Part shown: piece after piece, positions 25,104 through 33,976 of the stretch
Numbering within the stretch: position 1 is the first letter of the stretch
Layout of the letters: each line of letters begins with the position of its first letter
From: Gordonia phthalatica
GTDB taxonomy: Bacteria > Actinomycetota > Actinomycetes > Mycobacteriales > Mycobacteriaceae
Reading direction: 5' to 3'
DNA: 64,000 bases
NCBI RefSeq assembly: GCF_001305675.1
Contig: NZ_CP011853.1
Span: 1,984,001 to 2,048,000 of the forward strand
The notes under the pieces: generated by a model
What the model was told of the DNA's origin: nothing
The model's database searches: none
What the model saw: the letters and a program-made list of their open reading frames with translations, nothing else
Program-made: the position numbers and the translations under genes

Positions 25104-26324
25104 TCAGGCGGTGGTCGCCGCCGTGGGACGTTCCGCGGTCGGTCCGCCGTCGACCTTGCGGAGATCGAGGAAGCGGAACAGCAGGACGCAGAAGACGGCG
25201 ATCATCAGCAGGGACCAGCCCAGCGGCACCTTGTTGTACTCCAGGTAGCGACCGAACGGCTCCCACTTGTTGGAGGCGAAGACGTCGAAGGTCATGCAGC
25301 CGTAGACGCCGAGCCACGCGGGCCAGTTGCGCATCGTCGAACCGGGGAGGAAGACGGTCATCAGCAGCGGGAACAGCAGCATGGAGTAGTAGCCCTGTCC
25401 CAGCGAGCCCACCAGGAACGTGGTGCACAGCAGCACGCCGGACGACGTCGCCAGCCACAGCAGCTCATCGGTGCGGCGGTAGTGCCTGTACAGGAACCAC
25501 AGCGAGAAGACCGCCATCGCGGTGAACGCGATGCGTAGCAGCCACGACAGCCACGAGTCGATGCCGAAGTACAGGGCGTTGCCGGTGATGGAGCTGTTGT
25601 AGTAGTCGCGGGACTCGCCGAGGTAGGGGACGGTCCGACGGATGAAGTCCATCGGATCCGCGGACAGCGGCCAGGCGAGGGCGTTGAGCACGGCGGGGAT
25701 GCCGATCGCGGTGATCAGGATCTTCCACTGACGGTTCAGCAGCACCAGCAGCAGGATCGGCGCCAGGACGGGCTTCACGGCCAGGGTGAGGCCGATGAAC
25801 ACGCCGGCCCACAGGTCGTGGCGGCCGAGCATCAGCATCATGAACGCGAGGAGGCCCAGCAGCACGAAGCCGTTGAAGTTGGTGAAGATGAGCGTGTGCG
25901 CGACGGTCTCGGTGCTGAAGAAGAAGAACAGCACGGCTGGGAAGACCCACGAGTCGTAGGTGAACCCGAACATGCGGGTCAACAGGTAGGCGCACAGGAT
26001 CAGGACCGCGACGCTCACGCCGATGAAGATCCATCGGTAGGTCTGCGGGTCCAGGATCGCCAGCGGCGACATCAGCAGGGTGCCCGACGGCGGGTACAGG
26101 TAGTGCGGATCGACGGTCGAGTAGTTCTCGTTGTAGACCGGATTCCGGTTCAGGAACGCCAGCGCGGCGTTGTAGACCGGGGTGAAGTCGTCGGTCCGAT
26201 GACCGTTGACGCCCAGGATCACCGAGCGCTGGAAGATCATCATGATCGAGATCGGCCACAGGATCAGCGAGATGATCCGGCTCGGTTCGACGCGCGGAAA
26301 CAGGGAGCGCTCAACAACGTTCAC
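25104..26324 (-). CDS. aftC: Arabinofuranosyltransferase AftC-like, GT87 family
   Basis: 406-residue polytopic membrane glycosyltransferase (10 or more helices) that adds alpha-1,3-branching arabinofuranose from decaprenyl-phosphoryl arabinose to arabinan in the periplasmic leaflet. DDFTPVYNAALAF, VDPHYLYPPSGTLLMSP and LGQGYYSMLLFPLLMTVFLPGS match the AftC (Rv2673) pattern and the acidic DD near the first loop is the expected catalytic site. The start is ambiguous: GTG 26324 sits 7 nt after TATGGT (leaderless), while ATG 26336 lies within that box. Position between msrB and the Rv2672-like lipoprotein supports the assignment. Confidence 0.87.
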   Translation of the reverse strand: MNVVERSLFPRVEPSRIISLILWPISIMMIFQRSVILGVNGHRTDDFTPVYNAALAFLNRNPVYNENYSTVDPHYLYPPSGTLLMSPLAILDPQTYRWIFIGVSVAVLILCAYLLTRMFGFTYDSWVFPAVLFFFFSTETVAHTLIFTNFNGFVLLGLLAFMMLMLGRHDLWAGVFIGLTLAVKPVLAPILLLVLLNRQWKILITAIGIPAVLNALAWPLSADPMDFIRRTVPYLGESRDYYNSSITGNALYFGIDSWLSWLLRIAFTAMAVFSLWFLYRHYRRTDELLWLATSSGVLLCTTFLVGSLGQGYYSMLLFPLLMTVFLPGSTMRNWPAWLGVYGCMTFDVFASNKWEPFGRYLEYNKVPLGWSLLMIAVFCVLLFRFLDLRKVDGGPTAERPTAATTA

Positions 26325-26397
26325 TCGCGTGACCATACTGCATTCTCCGATACTCCCTGATCCTGACACGTCGCGACGGCGAGATGTTCCGCAGGCA

Positions 26398-27972
26398 TCA
26401 GACCGGGCACGAGCGTTGTGTCGGCTTTCCGAGGGGCTTGGGGCCGAGGTAGTCACCGATGAGCCCGGTCGCGCAGCGCGAGTGCGCGGCCACCGAGTAA
26501 CCCAGGCCGTCCCAGGAGACGGTGGTCGGCTCGGTGTTGGCGGCCAGGAACAGCGGCGTCAGGTTGTTCGCCGCGTCGGCTCCGTTGATCGGATCGTTCT
26601 TGCCGACCAGGATCAGCGGCGCCACCGAGAAGCTGTCCGGCGCGGCCGGCGTGTCGGTGACGCCCCACCCGTCGCAGCGCACCAGGTCGAGTGCCGTCGT
26701 GACACCGGTCAGGGGGTTGCGACCGGACCAGTCCCGCGCCAGCCCGGCGATCTGGTCGGAGCCGGGGCGACCGCGGAGGTCGTTGCAGCGGGCCACCACC
26801 TGGCCGTCGTCGAGACGCAGGATGCGGCCCAGGTCGGCGAGCGTCTTCAGTGCCGCGGTGTCGCCGCGATCGGCGTCGGCGAGGGCCGATCCGAGGGCCT
26901 TGAGGCCGTCGGGCGACGTGTCGTCGACGGCGAGTGCGGTGGTGACGGCGAGGAGGACTTCGGTGTCGGAGAGGGCGCCGTCAGTGGGGGTGGCGCCCGC
27001 GGTCATCAGTCGGCCCAGGACGGCGGGACCGTCGGCCCCGATCGCGCAGCCGGCGCCGGCGCAGCGGCGGAGGAATGCTCCGAGGGCGGCCTGCAGACCG
27101 GCGGCGCGGGTCGCGGCGGCATCCTTGGCGTTGACGTTGTAGCCGACGGGGGAGTCCAGGATCAGGCGACCCACGTGGTCGGGGTGGGCGGCCGCGTAGG
27201 CCAGCGCCACCGACGATCCGCTGCCGACGCCGAGGAGGGCGAGCCGGTCGACGTCCCACCGGTCCCGCAACTGCTCGAGGTCGGTGGCGGCGGACGCTGC
27301 GGAGTAGTCGAGCTGGTCGGGGGTGAGGGTGTCGTTGCACTGGTCGGCGGCGCCGCGCGCACTGTCGGCGAGGCCGTCGACACGCGCGGGGAGGTCGCGC
27401 TTGCCGTCGGCGCCGTTGGTCCGGTACGCGGCGCGCTGCCGGGTGGTCATGCAGTCGATGACGCCGGAGGTGCCGGTTCCGCGGTGGTCCACGGCCACCA
27501 CCGGTCGTGCGTCGAGGAGCGAACGGCCGTCGCCGTCGGCGAAGAGCAGGAGGGTGCGGGAGCTCGGCAGGTCGTCGCCGGAGGTCAGGACGAGGGGGAC
27601 GGCGTCGTCCGGGGTGGCGGACGTGCGGGCACGGACCACTCCGATGCGGATGGTGTTGCTGGTGCTGTTGTCGGCGTTGACGGGGACGTCGTAGGTGGCG
27701 CAGTCGAGCTTCACGCCGTTCGGGACGGTGGTCTTGTACTTGTCGGCGATCTTGGCGGCGCACGGCTTCCAGTTGAGGTGCGACTTCGGTGCCGAGAGGC
27801 CGGGCTGTGCGGCAGTCGTGGGACCGGAGTGATCGCCGACGTCGCCGCGCACGATGTCCGGACCGGTGTCCGGTCCGACGGCGCACCCGGTGAGGAGTGC
27901 GAGGACGGCGATCAGCGCGACGATCGGGGCACCGGCCGCGGCGACTGGGGATCGGTGTCCGGCTGAGTGCAT
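26398..27972 (-). CDS. Secreted alpha/beta-hydrolase lipoprotein (Rv2672-like)
   Basis: 524-residue exported hydrolase, possibly a tripeptidyl-aminopeptidase-type protease. The signal peptide ends in a lipobox LLTGC (ALIAVLALLTGCAVG), so it is probably a lipid-anchored envelope protein. GVGSGSSVALAYAAAHP holds the nucleophile Ser, and VAVDHRGTGTSG is the oxyanion region; the C-terminal TAP-like part (LILVGKNDPINGADAANNLTPLF and VAAHSRCATGLIGDYL) carries Asp and, unusually, His in AHSRC. The ATG at 27972 lies 7 nt after TAGGCT, which overlaps the stop codon of the upstream ribD-like gene. Length agrees with the mycobacterial homologue. Confidence 0.85.
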   Translation of the reverse strand: MHSAGHRSPVAAAGAPIVALIAVLALLTGCAVGPDTGPDIVRGDVGDHSGPTTAAQPGLSAPKSHLNWKPCAAKIADKYKTTVPNGVKLDCATYDVPVNADNSTSNTIRIGVVRARTSATPDDAVPLVLTSGDDLPSSRTLLLFADGDGRSLLDARPVVAVDHRGTGTSGVIDCMTTRQRAAYRTNGADGKRDLPARVDGLADSARGAADQCNDTLTPDQLDYSAASAATDLEQLRDRWDVDRLALLGVGSGSSVALAYAAAHPDHVGRLILDSPVGYNVNAKDAAATRAAGLQAALGAFLRRCAGAGCAIGADGPAVLGRLMTAGATPTDGALSDTEVLLAVTTALAVDDTSPDGLKALGSALADADRGDTAALKTLADLGRILRLDDGQVVARCNDLRGRPGSDQIAGLARDWSGRNPLTGVTTALDLVRCDGWGVTDTPAAPDSFSVAPLILVGKNDPINGADAANNLTPLFLAANTEPTTVSWDGLGYSVAAHSRCATGLIGDYLGPKPLGKPTQRSCPV

Positions 27973-27982
27973 GCCCGCGAGC

Positions 27983-28741
27983 CTAGTCGGTGGACGCCGG
28001 CGGTCGCGGGACGGCACGCTCCCACAACTGGAACTGGAAGCCGTCGTCGTTGGCGAGTTGGTGGCGCAGTCGCATCCGGTTCGGTCCGTCCGGCTCGGCG
28101 CCGTGGGAGATCCGCGGCGCGGCGCCGCCGGTCAGGATGGGACTGACGGTGAGCGCCAGCTCGTCGAGCAGGTCGGCGGCGGCCACCGCGGCGAGGAACC
28201 GGGGGCCGCCTTCGCACAGGATCCTGGTGAGCCCGCGCTCGGCGAGCTGGTCGAGGAGGCGTCGGGGGTCGACGTCGTCGTCGCCGCAGTCGAGGAGGGT
28301 CGCGCCGGCGTCGACGAGTCGAGTGCGGGCGGCAGCTGGGGCGTTCGTGCAGGTCGCGACCACGACAGCGGGATCGGTCAGGGTCGTGTACTCGGCGGGG
28401 ATGGTGAGGCTGCGTGACACCAGGACCAGCAGCGGGACACGAGACTGGCCGCGGGCGGACCGTGCGGCGGTGTCGTCGGTGGCGACCGTCGGCGGGTGGT
28501 AACCCTCGTTGACCGCCGTCTGTGCACCGACGACGATCACATCCGCGAGGCTGCGTTGCAGGTGGAAGATCCGGTGGTCGTCGGGGCCGCCGAGCGCGCC
28601 GGACTTGCCGTCTGCGGTGGCGGCGCCGTCGATGCTCGCGATCATGTTCGCGCGGATCACGGGCCGGTCGGAGGGCGGGAAGGCGTACGCCCGAGTCAGC
28701 TGGTCCGCTGTGACATCAGTCGCTTTCTGCATGAGGAACAT
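27983..28741 (-). CDS. RibD C-terminal-type reductase (Rv2671-like)
   Basis: 252-residue NADPH-dependent reductase of the RibD_C/dihydrofolate-reductase fold. RPVIRANMIASIDGAATADGKSGALGGPDDHRIFHLQRSLADVIVVGAQTA is the core motif; the deaminase half of full RibD is absent. Rv2671 of M. tuberculosis has this layout and shows dihydrofolate reductase activity, so the physiological substrate may be a pyrimidine or a pterin. The ATG at 28741 was preferred over 28786 because the longer form crosses the zapE start on the opposite strand. Confidence 0.8.
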   Translation of the reverse strand: MFLMQKATDVTADQLTRAYAFPPSDRPVIRANMIASIDGAATADGKSGALGGPDDHRIFHLQRSLADVIVVGAQTAVNEGYHPPTVATDDTAARSARGQSRVPLLVLVSRSLTIPAEYTTLTDPAVVVATCTNAPAAARTRLVDAGATLLDCGDDDVDPRRLLDQLAERGLTRILCEGGPRFLAAVAAADLLDELALTVSPILTGGAAPRISHGAEPDGPNRMRLRHQLANDDGFQFQLWERAVPRPPASTD

Positions 28742-28776
28742 GAGTCCATCATGCGGGTCCTCGTTACCCTTGACTG

Positions 28777-29793
28777 ATGCTGGCACGACTTAGCGATCGG
28801 AACCCGGTCCTGGCACCCGACCAACTCATCGACGACATGGTGCCGCCGAGGATGTTCGACGAGGTGAGCTTCGACTCCTACATTCCCGACCCGAACGAGC
28901 CCAGCCAGACCGATGCGGTCAACGCCTGCCGTCGATTCGTGGAGCGGGCGTCGAAGATTCGGACCGGCGGCAAGCGGAGCTTCTTCCGCAAGTCGACGCC
29001 GCCGCAGGGCATCGGCGTGTACCTCGACGGCGGGTTCGGTGTCGGCAAGACGCATCTCCTCGCGTCCGTGTACCACTCCATGCCCGAGCCCAAGGCGTTC
29101 GCGACCTTCGGCGAGGTCACCAACGTGGTCGGAGCCATGGGCTACGTCGACGCGCTCGAGCGCCTGTCGGGTCACAGTGTCCTCTGCATCGATGAGTTCG
29201 AGCTCGACGATCCGGGCGACACCATGGTCGTCTCGCGTCTGCTGACTGAGCTCGTCGCGCGCGGCGTCTCCATCGTCGCGACGTCGAACACGCTCCCCGG
29301 CCAGCTCGGTGAGGGTCGTTTCGCCGCCCAGGACTTCCTACGCGAGATCCAGAAGCTGTCGGCGATCTTCGAGACTCTCCGCGTCGACGGTCCCGACTAC
29401 CGCCACCGCGATCTGCCGCCGGCTCCCGAGCCGTCGACCAATGCCGAGCTCGAGGCGTTCGCCGAGAACACCGTCGGTGCGACCCTCGACGAGTTCGACG
29501 ATCTCGTCGAGCACCTCGCCAAGATGCACCCGTCCAAGTACAAGGCGCTGGTCGAGGGCATCTCGCTGGTCTGCGTCAAGAACGTGCATCCGGCGCCCGA
29601 TCAGGCTGTCGCGCTGCGGCTGGTGGCGCTCACCGACCGCCTGTACGACGCCGAGATCCCGGTCAGCATCTCGGGCGTCAAGTTGGACGAGATCTTCACC
29701 CCGGAGATGGTGGCGGGTGGTTACCGCAAGAAGTACCTGCGCGCGGTGTCCCGGTTGCTTGCGCTGAGTCGATTCGCGGGAGCGACCGACTGA
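28777..29793 (+). CDS. zapE: Cell division protein ZapE / AFG1-type ATPase
   Basis: 338-residue AFG1-family P-loop ATPase. Walker A GGFGVGKTHLLA, Walker B VLCIDEFELDDPGD and sensor ATSNTLP are all intact. ZapE in proteobacteria acts at the Z-ring; the mitochondrial relatives are involved in protein quality control, so the role in actinobacteria is open. The ATG lies 6 nt after TACCCT (28765-28770): leaderless. One base separates its stop from the next gene, so the two form an operon. Confidence 0.88.
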   Translation: MLARLSDRNPVLAPDQLIDDMVPPRMFDEVSFDSYIPDPNEPSQTDAVNACRRFVERASKIRTGGKRSFFRKSTPPQGIGVYLDGGFGVGKTHLLASVYHSMPEPKAFATFGEVTNVVGAMGYVDALERLSGHSVLCIDEFELDDPGDTMVVSRLLTELVARGVSIVATSNTLPGQLGEGRFAAQDFLREIQKLSAIFETLRVDGPDYRHRDLPPAPEPSTNAELEAFAENTVGATLDEFDDLVEHLAKMHPSKYKALVEGISLVCVKNVHPAPDQAVALRLVALTDRLYDAEIPVSISGVKLDEIFTPEMVAGGYRKKYLRAVSRLLALSRFAGATD

Positions 29794-29794
29794 C

Positions 29795-30424
29795 ATGCAG
29801 GGGCCGCTGATCCTGTTGTCCCTGGGCGCGGGTGCACTCACCGAGTATCTGCCCGCCGTTCAGGGAGAGCAGTACGTCCGGATCGGGTACATCGACGAGG
29901 CGCAGCGACACCTGCTCGACCAGCCCTTCACCGGGCCGGAGCGTGAGCGTCTGGTCCGGTTCGGCTACCACGTGGTGAACATCGACCTGCGGAAGAACGG
30001 CTTCGAGGACGATCTTGCGGGCGTCGACGCCGTCTACCTCAGCGGCGGCGACACCTTCGCACTGATGAGCGGTTTGCGCCGCAGCGGTGCCGACACGATC
30101 ATCGCCGACCGAGTCCGCGACGGCATGCCCTATGTCGGTCTGAGCGCGGGCGCCGTCGTCGCCGGCCCCGACATCGAACCGGCGGCCCTGATGGACGATC
30201 CGGGCATGGGGCTGGATCTGGCTGACTTCCGCGGCCTCGGCCTCACCGACACGGTCGTCATCCCGCACGCCGACGGCCAGTTGCCGCCGTACCCGTCGGA
30301 ACTGATCGACCGCACTCTCAACGAGTACGGCGACCGCTTCACCCTCCTGCCGCTCTACGACGACCAGGCGCTCATCGTCGACGACGAGGGCTCCCGCGTC
30401 GTGGACTCGACCGAGCCGGCCTAG
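29795..30424 (+). CDS. Peptidase S51 (dipeptidase E-like)
   Basis: 209-residue cytosolic protein of the class-I glutamine-amidotransferase-like fold. The nucleophile elbow GLSAGAVVAGP (Ser), the YLSGGDTFALM segment and a downstream HADGQLPPYP match the aspartyl-dipeptidase family, which hydrolyses Asp-X dipeptides. It follows zapE by one base on the same strand and converges on the acetyltransferase gene. Family confident; peptide specificity inferred. Confidence 0.8.
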   Translation: MQGPLILLSLGAGALTEYLPAVQGEQYVRIGYIDEAQRHLLDQPFTGPERERLVRFGYHVVNIDLRKNGFEDDLAGVDAVYLSGGDTFALMSGLRRSGADTIIADRVRDGMPYVGLSAGAVVAGPDIEPAALMDDPGMGLDLADFRGLGLTDTVVIPHADGQLPPYPSELIDRTLNEYGDRFTLLPLYDDQALIVDDEGSRVVDSTEPA

Positions 30425-30434
30425 CTGTGATGTC

Positions 30435-31067
30435 CTAGGAGACCTCGCGTCCGAGCACGAAGTCGTGCTCGATCGCACCGTTCATGTCGAACGTCTTCGT
30501 CCCGATCCGGGTGAAGCCCATCTTGGCGTAGAACTTCTGGGCGCGCTGATTCCCGGAGTGCACCCCCAGCCACGCGTACGACGAGCCGTGCGCGGCCGCC
30601 GCGTGGATCGCTGCCGTCATCAGCGCGTGGGCGGGCTTCTGCGCGTTGTGGGCGGCGTGGTGGTGGGGGAGGATGTACATCTTCGAGATCTCCGTGACGG
30701 CGCCGTTCGACATCGCCTTCGGTCCGCCCGATGCGGCGAGCACCGCGGCGCGGACGTCGTCGATCGTCGGCACCTCGTGGATCAGCAGCGAATAGCCGAT
30801 GATCGGACCGTCGGCTCCGTCTCGGATGACGAGTACCTGCTTCACCGGGTCCTCGATGTGCTCGACGAAGCGAGCCGTGGACAGTTGCTGCCCGATGTGC
30901 GCGGCAATGTTCTCCGGCGTCGAGTGCGGCGGGCAGGCGAGCGGGAAGGTGACGGCTGCGACGTCGGCGATCGCAGCGGCCTGCGACGTGTCGGTGACGG
31001 TCTCGATGACGAGAACGGAGTCGGGGCTGGAAGCGGAGTCGGTATCGGAAATACTGGTCGCAGTCAC
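30435..31067 (-). CDS. GNAT-family N-acetyltransferase
   Basis: 210-residue acetyl-CoA-dependent transferase. The GNAT core is recognisable from MYILPHHHAAHNAQKPAHALMTAAI (motif A region) and YAWLGVHSGNQRAQKFYAKMGFTRIG (motif B). The acetyl-CoA loop is not the usual RGxGxG, so acceptor and activity are uncertain. It occupies the Rv2669 position at the end of the conserved block. GTG start; upstream DNA is shared with the divergent DUF4261-like gene. Confidence 0.8.
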   Translation of the reverse strand: MTATSISDTDSASSPDSVLVIETVTDTSQAAAIADVAAVTFPLACPPHSTPENIAAHIGQQLSTARFVEHIEDPVKQVLVIRDGADGPIIGYSLLIHEVPTIDDVRAAVLAASGGPKAMSNGAVTEISKMYILPHHHAAHNAQKPAHALMTAAIHAAAAHGSSYAWLGVHSGNQRAQKFYAKMGFTRIGTKTFDMNGAIEHDFVLGREVS

Positions 31068-31125
31068 CGTTCTATTCTTCCCGCAGTCGCTATCGTTGCG
31101 CTAGCAACCGACAGTCAGGATTCCC

Positions 31126-32007
31126 GTGGTACCTCTGCTCGTCTCACTGTTCCAGTCCAGGCGCGATCCCGCTCTCACCGTGCAGCGACTGTTCGAACAG
31201 ATCCAAGCAGACTGGGGCGAGGCCCTGGACGAAGAGTTCGACTCGATGCGCCCGGAGACGCCCGAGGAGACCGCCGGGCCGAAGAAGCTCGTCGAGGCGA
31301 TGGGGTTCCGGTTCGACGATCGGCGGGTGGTCGTCGCAGCCTTCGGCATCCCCTTCGGGTTCGACCCGGAGGTCGCAGCGGAGGCGAGCCCCCACTGGGA
31401 TCAGGGGCTGCACCTGCCGGACATCGACGGGCCGTCGTACACCGTGACCGTGCTGCCGAACCCCGACGCTGGCGATGACGAGGACGAGTTCTACACCGCC
31501 GACGACCGCGACGTCCTCGGCGAGGCGATCCTGATCTCCCGCGTGGTCGCGTCGATTCAGGCGTGCACGGACACGGTGACCGCGGTGTTCGCGCATCCGT
31601 CGGACATGCTGATTCCGCCTGACGTGTATCGCGAGTCCGCGTTGAACGCCGCGCCCGGGCTGCCGCTGACGACGTGGGTCGACTTCCTGGTCGCGGACGA
31701 GAGCGGCACGACGTCGGGCGAGACGATCGGCATGACCGACCTGAGGCTGTACGACATCGAGATCCCCGAGAGCCGGATGCCCGCGGAGGCGGTGGTGCGG
31801 GTCCTCGCCGACACGGCAGTCCTGCAGTACGAGGAGGGCCCGATCATCGAGGACGGCATGACGCTCGAGAGCGAGTACGGCGACTTCCAGGCCGCGATCG
31901 TGCCGTCGAAGTACGATCCCGACTTCTGGGTGCTCCAGCTGACGGCGCCGGTCCTGGCCAATCGGGCGCAGCGTCGGGCCGCAGCGAGGCGAGCGAAAAG
32001 ACGATGA
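31126..32007 (+). CDS. DUF4261-like protein, paralogue A
   Basis: 293-residue soluble acidic protein. The N-terminus VSLFQSRRDPALTVQRLFEQIQADW and the C-terminal IGMTDLRLYDIEIPES element match two further genes at 35.6 kb and 37.3 kb, all of the same layout: LFQS start, acidic middle, (T/S)xG(L/M)xxLxLxDI(E/V)I near residue 210, ending in a basic tail (NRAQRRAAARRAKRR). I assign it to the DUF4261 family from this pattern; function unknown. GTG start with CAGGA 6 nt upstream. A TATCGT box lies about 31091. Confidence 0.65.
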   Translation: MVPLLVSLFQSRRDPALTVQRLFEQIQADWGEALDEEFDSMRPETPEETAGPKKLVEAMGFRFDDRRVVVAAFGIPFGFDPEVAAEASPHWDQGLHLPDIDGPSYTVTVLPNPDAGDDEDEFYTADDRDVLGEAILISRVVASIQACTDTVTAVFAHPSDMLIPPDVYRESALNAAPGLPLTTWVDFLVADESGTTSGETIGMTDLRLYDIEIPESRMPAEAVVRVLADTAVLQYEEGPIIEDGMTLESEYGDFQAAIVPSKYDPDFWVLQLTAPVLANRAQRRAAARRAKRR

Positions 32008-32076
32008 CCCAGATCACTCGATCGCGCGTAGCCTGGAGCATTGCACGATGTCGACGAGTGAATCGAGCGTTCATTG

Positions 32077-33573
32077 ATGTCTTCAGCAGCTGAGTCGTTC
32101 GTCGCACCTGATCCGCGTCGCTGGAAGGCACTGGTCTTCATCTGTCTGGCGCAGCTGATGGTGGTGCTCGACGGCACCGTGGTCAACATCGCGCTGCCGA
32201 ATGCGAAAGCGGATCTCGGCATCAGCGACGCCAACCAGCAATGGGTCATCACCGCCTACGCCCTGGCGTTCGGCGGTCTCCTCCTGTTCGGCGGTCGTAT
32301 CTCGGACCTGTGGGGTCGACGGCGCGCCCTCATCATCGGTCTGGTCGGCTTCGCTGCTGCCTCCGCGATCGGCGGCGCCGCGGTCAACCAGGGGATGCTG
32401 TTCGGCGCCCGCACGCTGCAGGGTGCCTTCGGTGCACTGTTGGCACCGGCGGCGCTGTCGTTGCTGACGGTGATGTTCACGACGCCCGCCGACCGCGCCA
32501 AGGCGTTCGGCATCTTCGGAGCGATCGCCGGTGGCGGCGCTGCGCTCGGGCTGCTCCTCGGCGGACTGCTGACGCAGGCGCTCGACTGGCGCTGGACGAT
32601 GTACATCAATGTCGTGATCGCGGCGGCCGCGCTGCTCGGAGCAGTCTTCGAGATCAAGGAGCCGCCCAAGCTCGGCGACCACGTCGTGAAGCTCGACATC
32701 CTCGGTGCCGTCCTCGCCGGCGCGGGACTCGCACTGGTGGTCTACGGCTTCAGCCGCGCCGCCGAAGAGGGCTGGGGCGACACGGGCACCATTGTGTGCC
32801 TCATCGCGGCGGTCGTGTTTCTGGCGGCGTTCGTCGCCTGGCAGCTGCGCACGTCGCATCCGCTGCTCCCGCTGCGCGTCGTGGTCGACCGTGCGCGCGG
32901 TGGCGCCTACCTGAGCGTCGGACTCTCGACGATCGCGATGTTCGGGTCGTTCCTGTTCCTGACGCTCTACATGCAGGATGCGCACCACTATTCGCCGCTG
33001 AGCGCCGGTGTCGCGTTCCTGCCCATGGTGCTCGGCATGCTGATCGGCTCCACCCAGATCGCGACTCGACTCATCACCCGCGTTCCGCCGCGCTTCCTGA
33101 TCGTGCCGGGCGTGCTCGTCGGGGCGGTCGGCATGCTGCTGCTCAGCCGGGTGTCCGCTGAGTCGACCCACTACTGGTCGGCGATCTTCCCGGGTCTGCT
33201 GCTCCTCGGCGCCGGCATGGGAACGGTCTTCATGACGACCATCAACCTGGCGACGTACGGTGTCGAGTCGCGCGACGCCGGTGTGGCGTCGGCCATGGTG
33301 AACACGTCGCAGCAGGTCGGCGGCGCAGTCGGTACCGCGCTGCTGAACACGATCGCGGCGAACGCCGCGGCCCGCTACGTCACCGACCATGTCGGTGCCG
33401 TCCGCGGCCCCGCCGATGTCGCGACGATGAAGATCGCCGCGCTCGTCCACGGCGAGACGATCGGCTTCTACGTCGCCGCGGGGATCCTCGCTCTCGTCGC
33501 GGTCGTCGCCGGGACGCTGATCAACGTGCCCGAGCCGATCGGCGTGGAGCGTGAACCTGTGCCGATCGAGTAG
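32077..33573 (+). CDS. MFS drug exporter, DHA2 (14-TM) type
   Basis: 498-residue proton-driven efflux transporter of the EmrB/QacA group. Signature motif A follows helix 2 (GGRISDLWGRRRALI), motif C-like GIFGAIAGGGAALGLLLGGLL occurs in helix 5, and LMVVLDGTVVNIALP is motif D1. About 14 helices. The ATG at 32077 has no convincing ribosome site. The final codons and stop lie in the first unit of the 109-bp tandem repeats, so the natural C-terminus may have been altered by the repeat. Substrate unknown; it sits between DUF4261-like genes A and B. Confidence 0.88.
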   Translation: MSSAAESFVAPDPRRWKALVFICLAQLMVVLDGTVVNIALPNAKADLGISDANQQWVITAYALAFGGLLLFGGRISDLWGRRRALIIGLVGFAAASAIGGAAVNQGMLFGARTLQGAFGALLAPAALSLLTVMFTTPADRAKAFGIFGAIAGGGAALGLLLGGLLTQALDWRWTMYINVVIAAAALLGAVFEIKEPPKLGDHVVKLDILGAVLAGAGLALVVYGFSRAAEEGWGDTGTIVCLIAAVVFLAAFVAWQLRTSHPLLPLRVVVDRARGGAYLSVGLSTIAMFGSFLFLTLYMQDAHHYSPLSAGVAFLPMVLGMLIGSTQIATRLITRVPPRFLIVPGVLVGAVGMLLLSRVSAESTHYWSAIFPGLLLLGAGMGTVFMTTINLATYGVESRDAGVASAMVNTSQQVGGAVGTALLNTIAANAAARYVTDHVGAVRGPADVATMKIAALVHGETIGFYVAAGILALVAVVAGTLINVPEPIGVEREPVPIE

Positions 33574-33880
33574 CTCCGGCGCGCAGCGCTGTAGCGTCAT
33601 TGAGATCGACTCATCCCGCAGAACTTGCCATCACGACGTGTCCAGATTTCCGGCGTGTCGCAACCCCTTGCTGGTCGAGTAGCTCGGGCGCGCAGCGCCG
33701 TTGCGTGATCGAGATCTGGCCTCCCGCAGAACCTGCCACCACGGCGTGTCGGATTCTTTCGGCGTGTCGCAACCCCTTGCTGATCGCGTAGCTCCGGCGC
33801 GCAGCGCCGCTGCGTCATCGAGATCGACCCTCCCAGGGAAACCTGCCATCACGGCGTGTCGGGTTTCCTCGGCGTGTCGT
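33564..33880. repeat. Three tandem 109-bp repeats next to the 13E12 gene
   Basis: Units begin at 33564, 33673 and 33782; the first two are exactly 109 bp and the third runs about 99 bp. Each starts GATCGAGTAGCTC(C/G)GGCGCG and contains CGGCGTGTCG near its end, with scattered substitutions. Each starting segment has inverted ends (TCGAGTA ... GATCGAGA), like the intergenic repeats scattered in Gordonia and Rhodococcus genomes. The MFS stop codon lies inside unit 1. The following 33881-33976 holds the 13E12 promoter (TACAAT, 33936-33941). Confidence 0.88.
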
Positions 33881-33976
33881 TGTCCGGCAGGTCAGCCCTC
33901 TATTCTCCGCATCCGAAAATGTCAGACCCCCTCACTACAATCGAATGTGAGTTCGATGACGGATTCGGAGGGTGTC

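Noticed and set aside
33564..33880. 109-bp repeats considered as CRISPR or an IS element
   Set aside because: Units abut with no spacers, and no transposase or terminal inverted repeats flank them.
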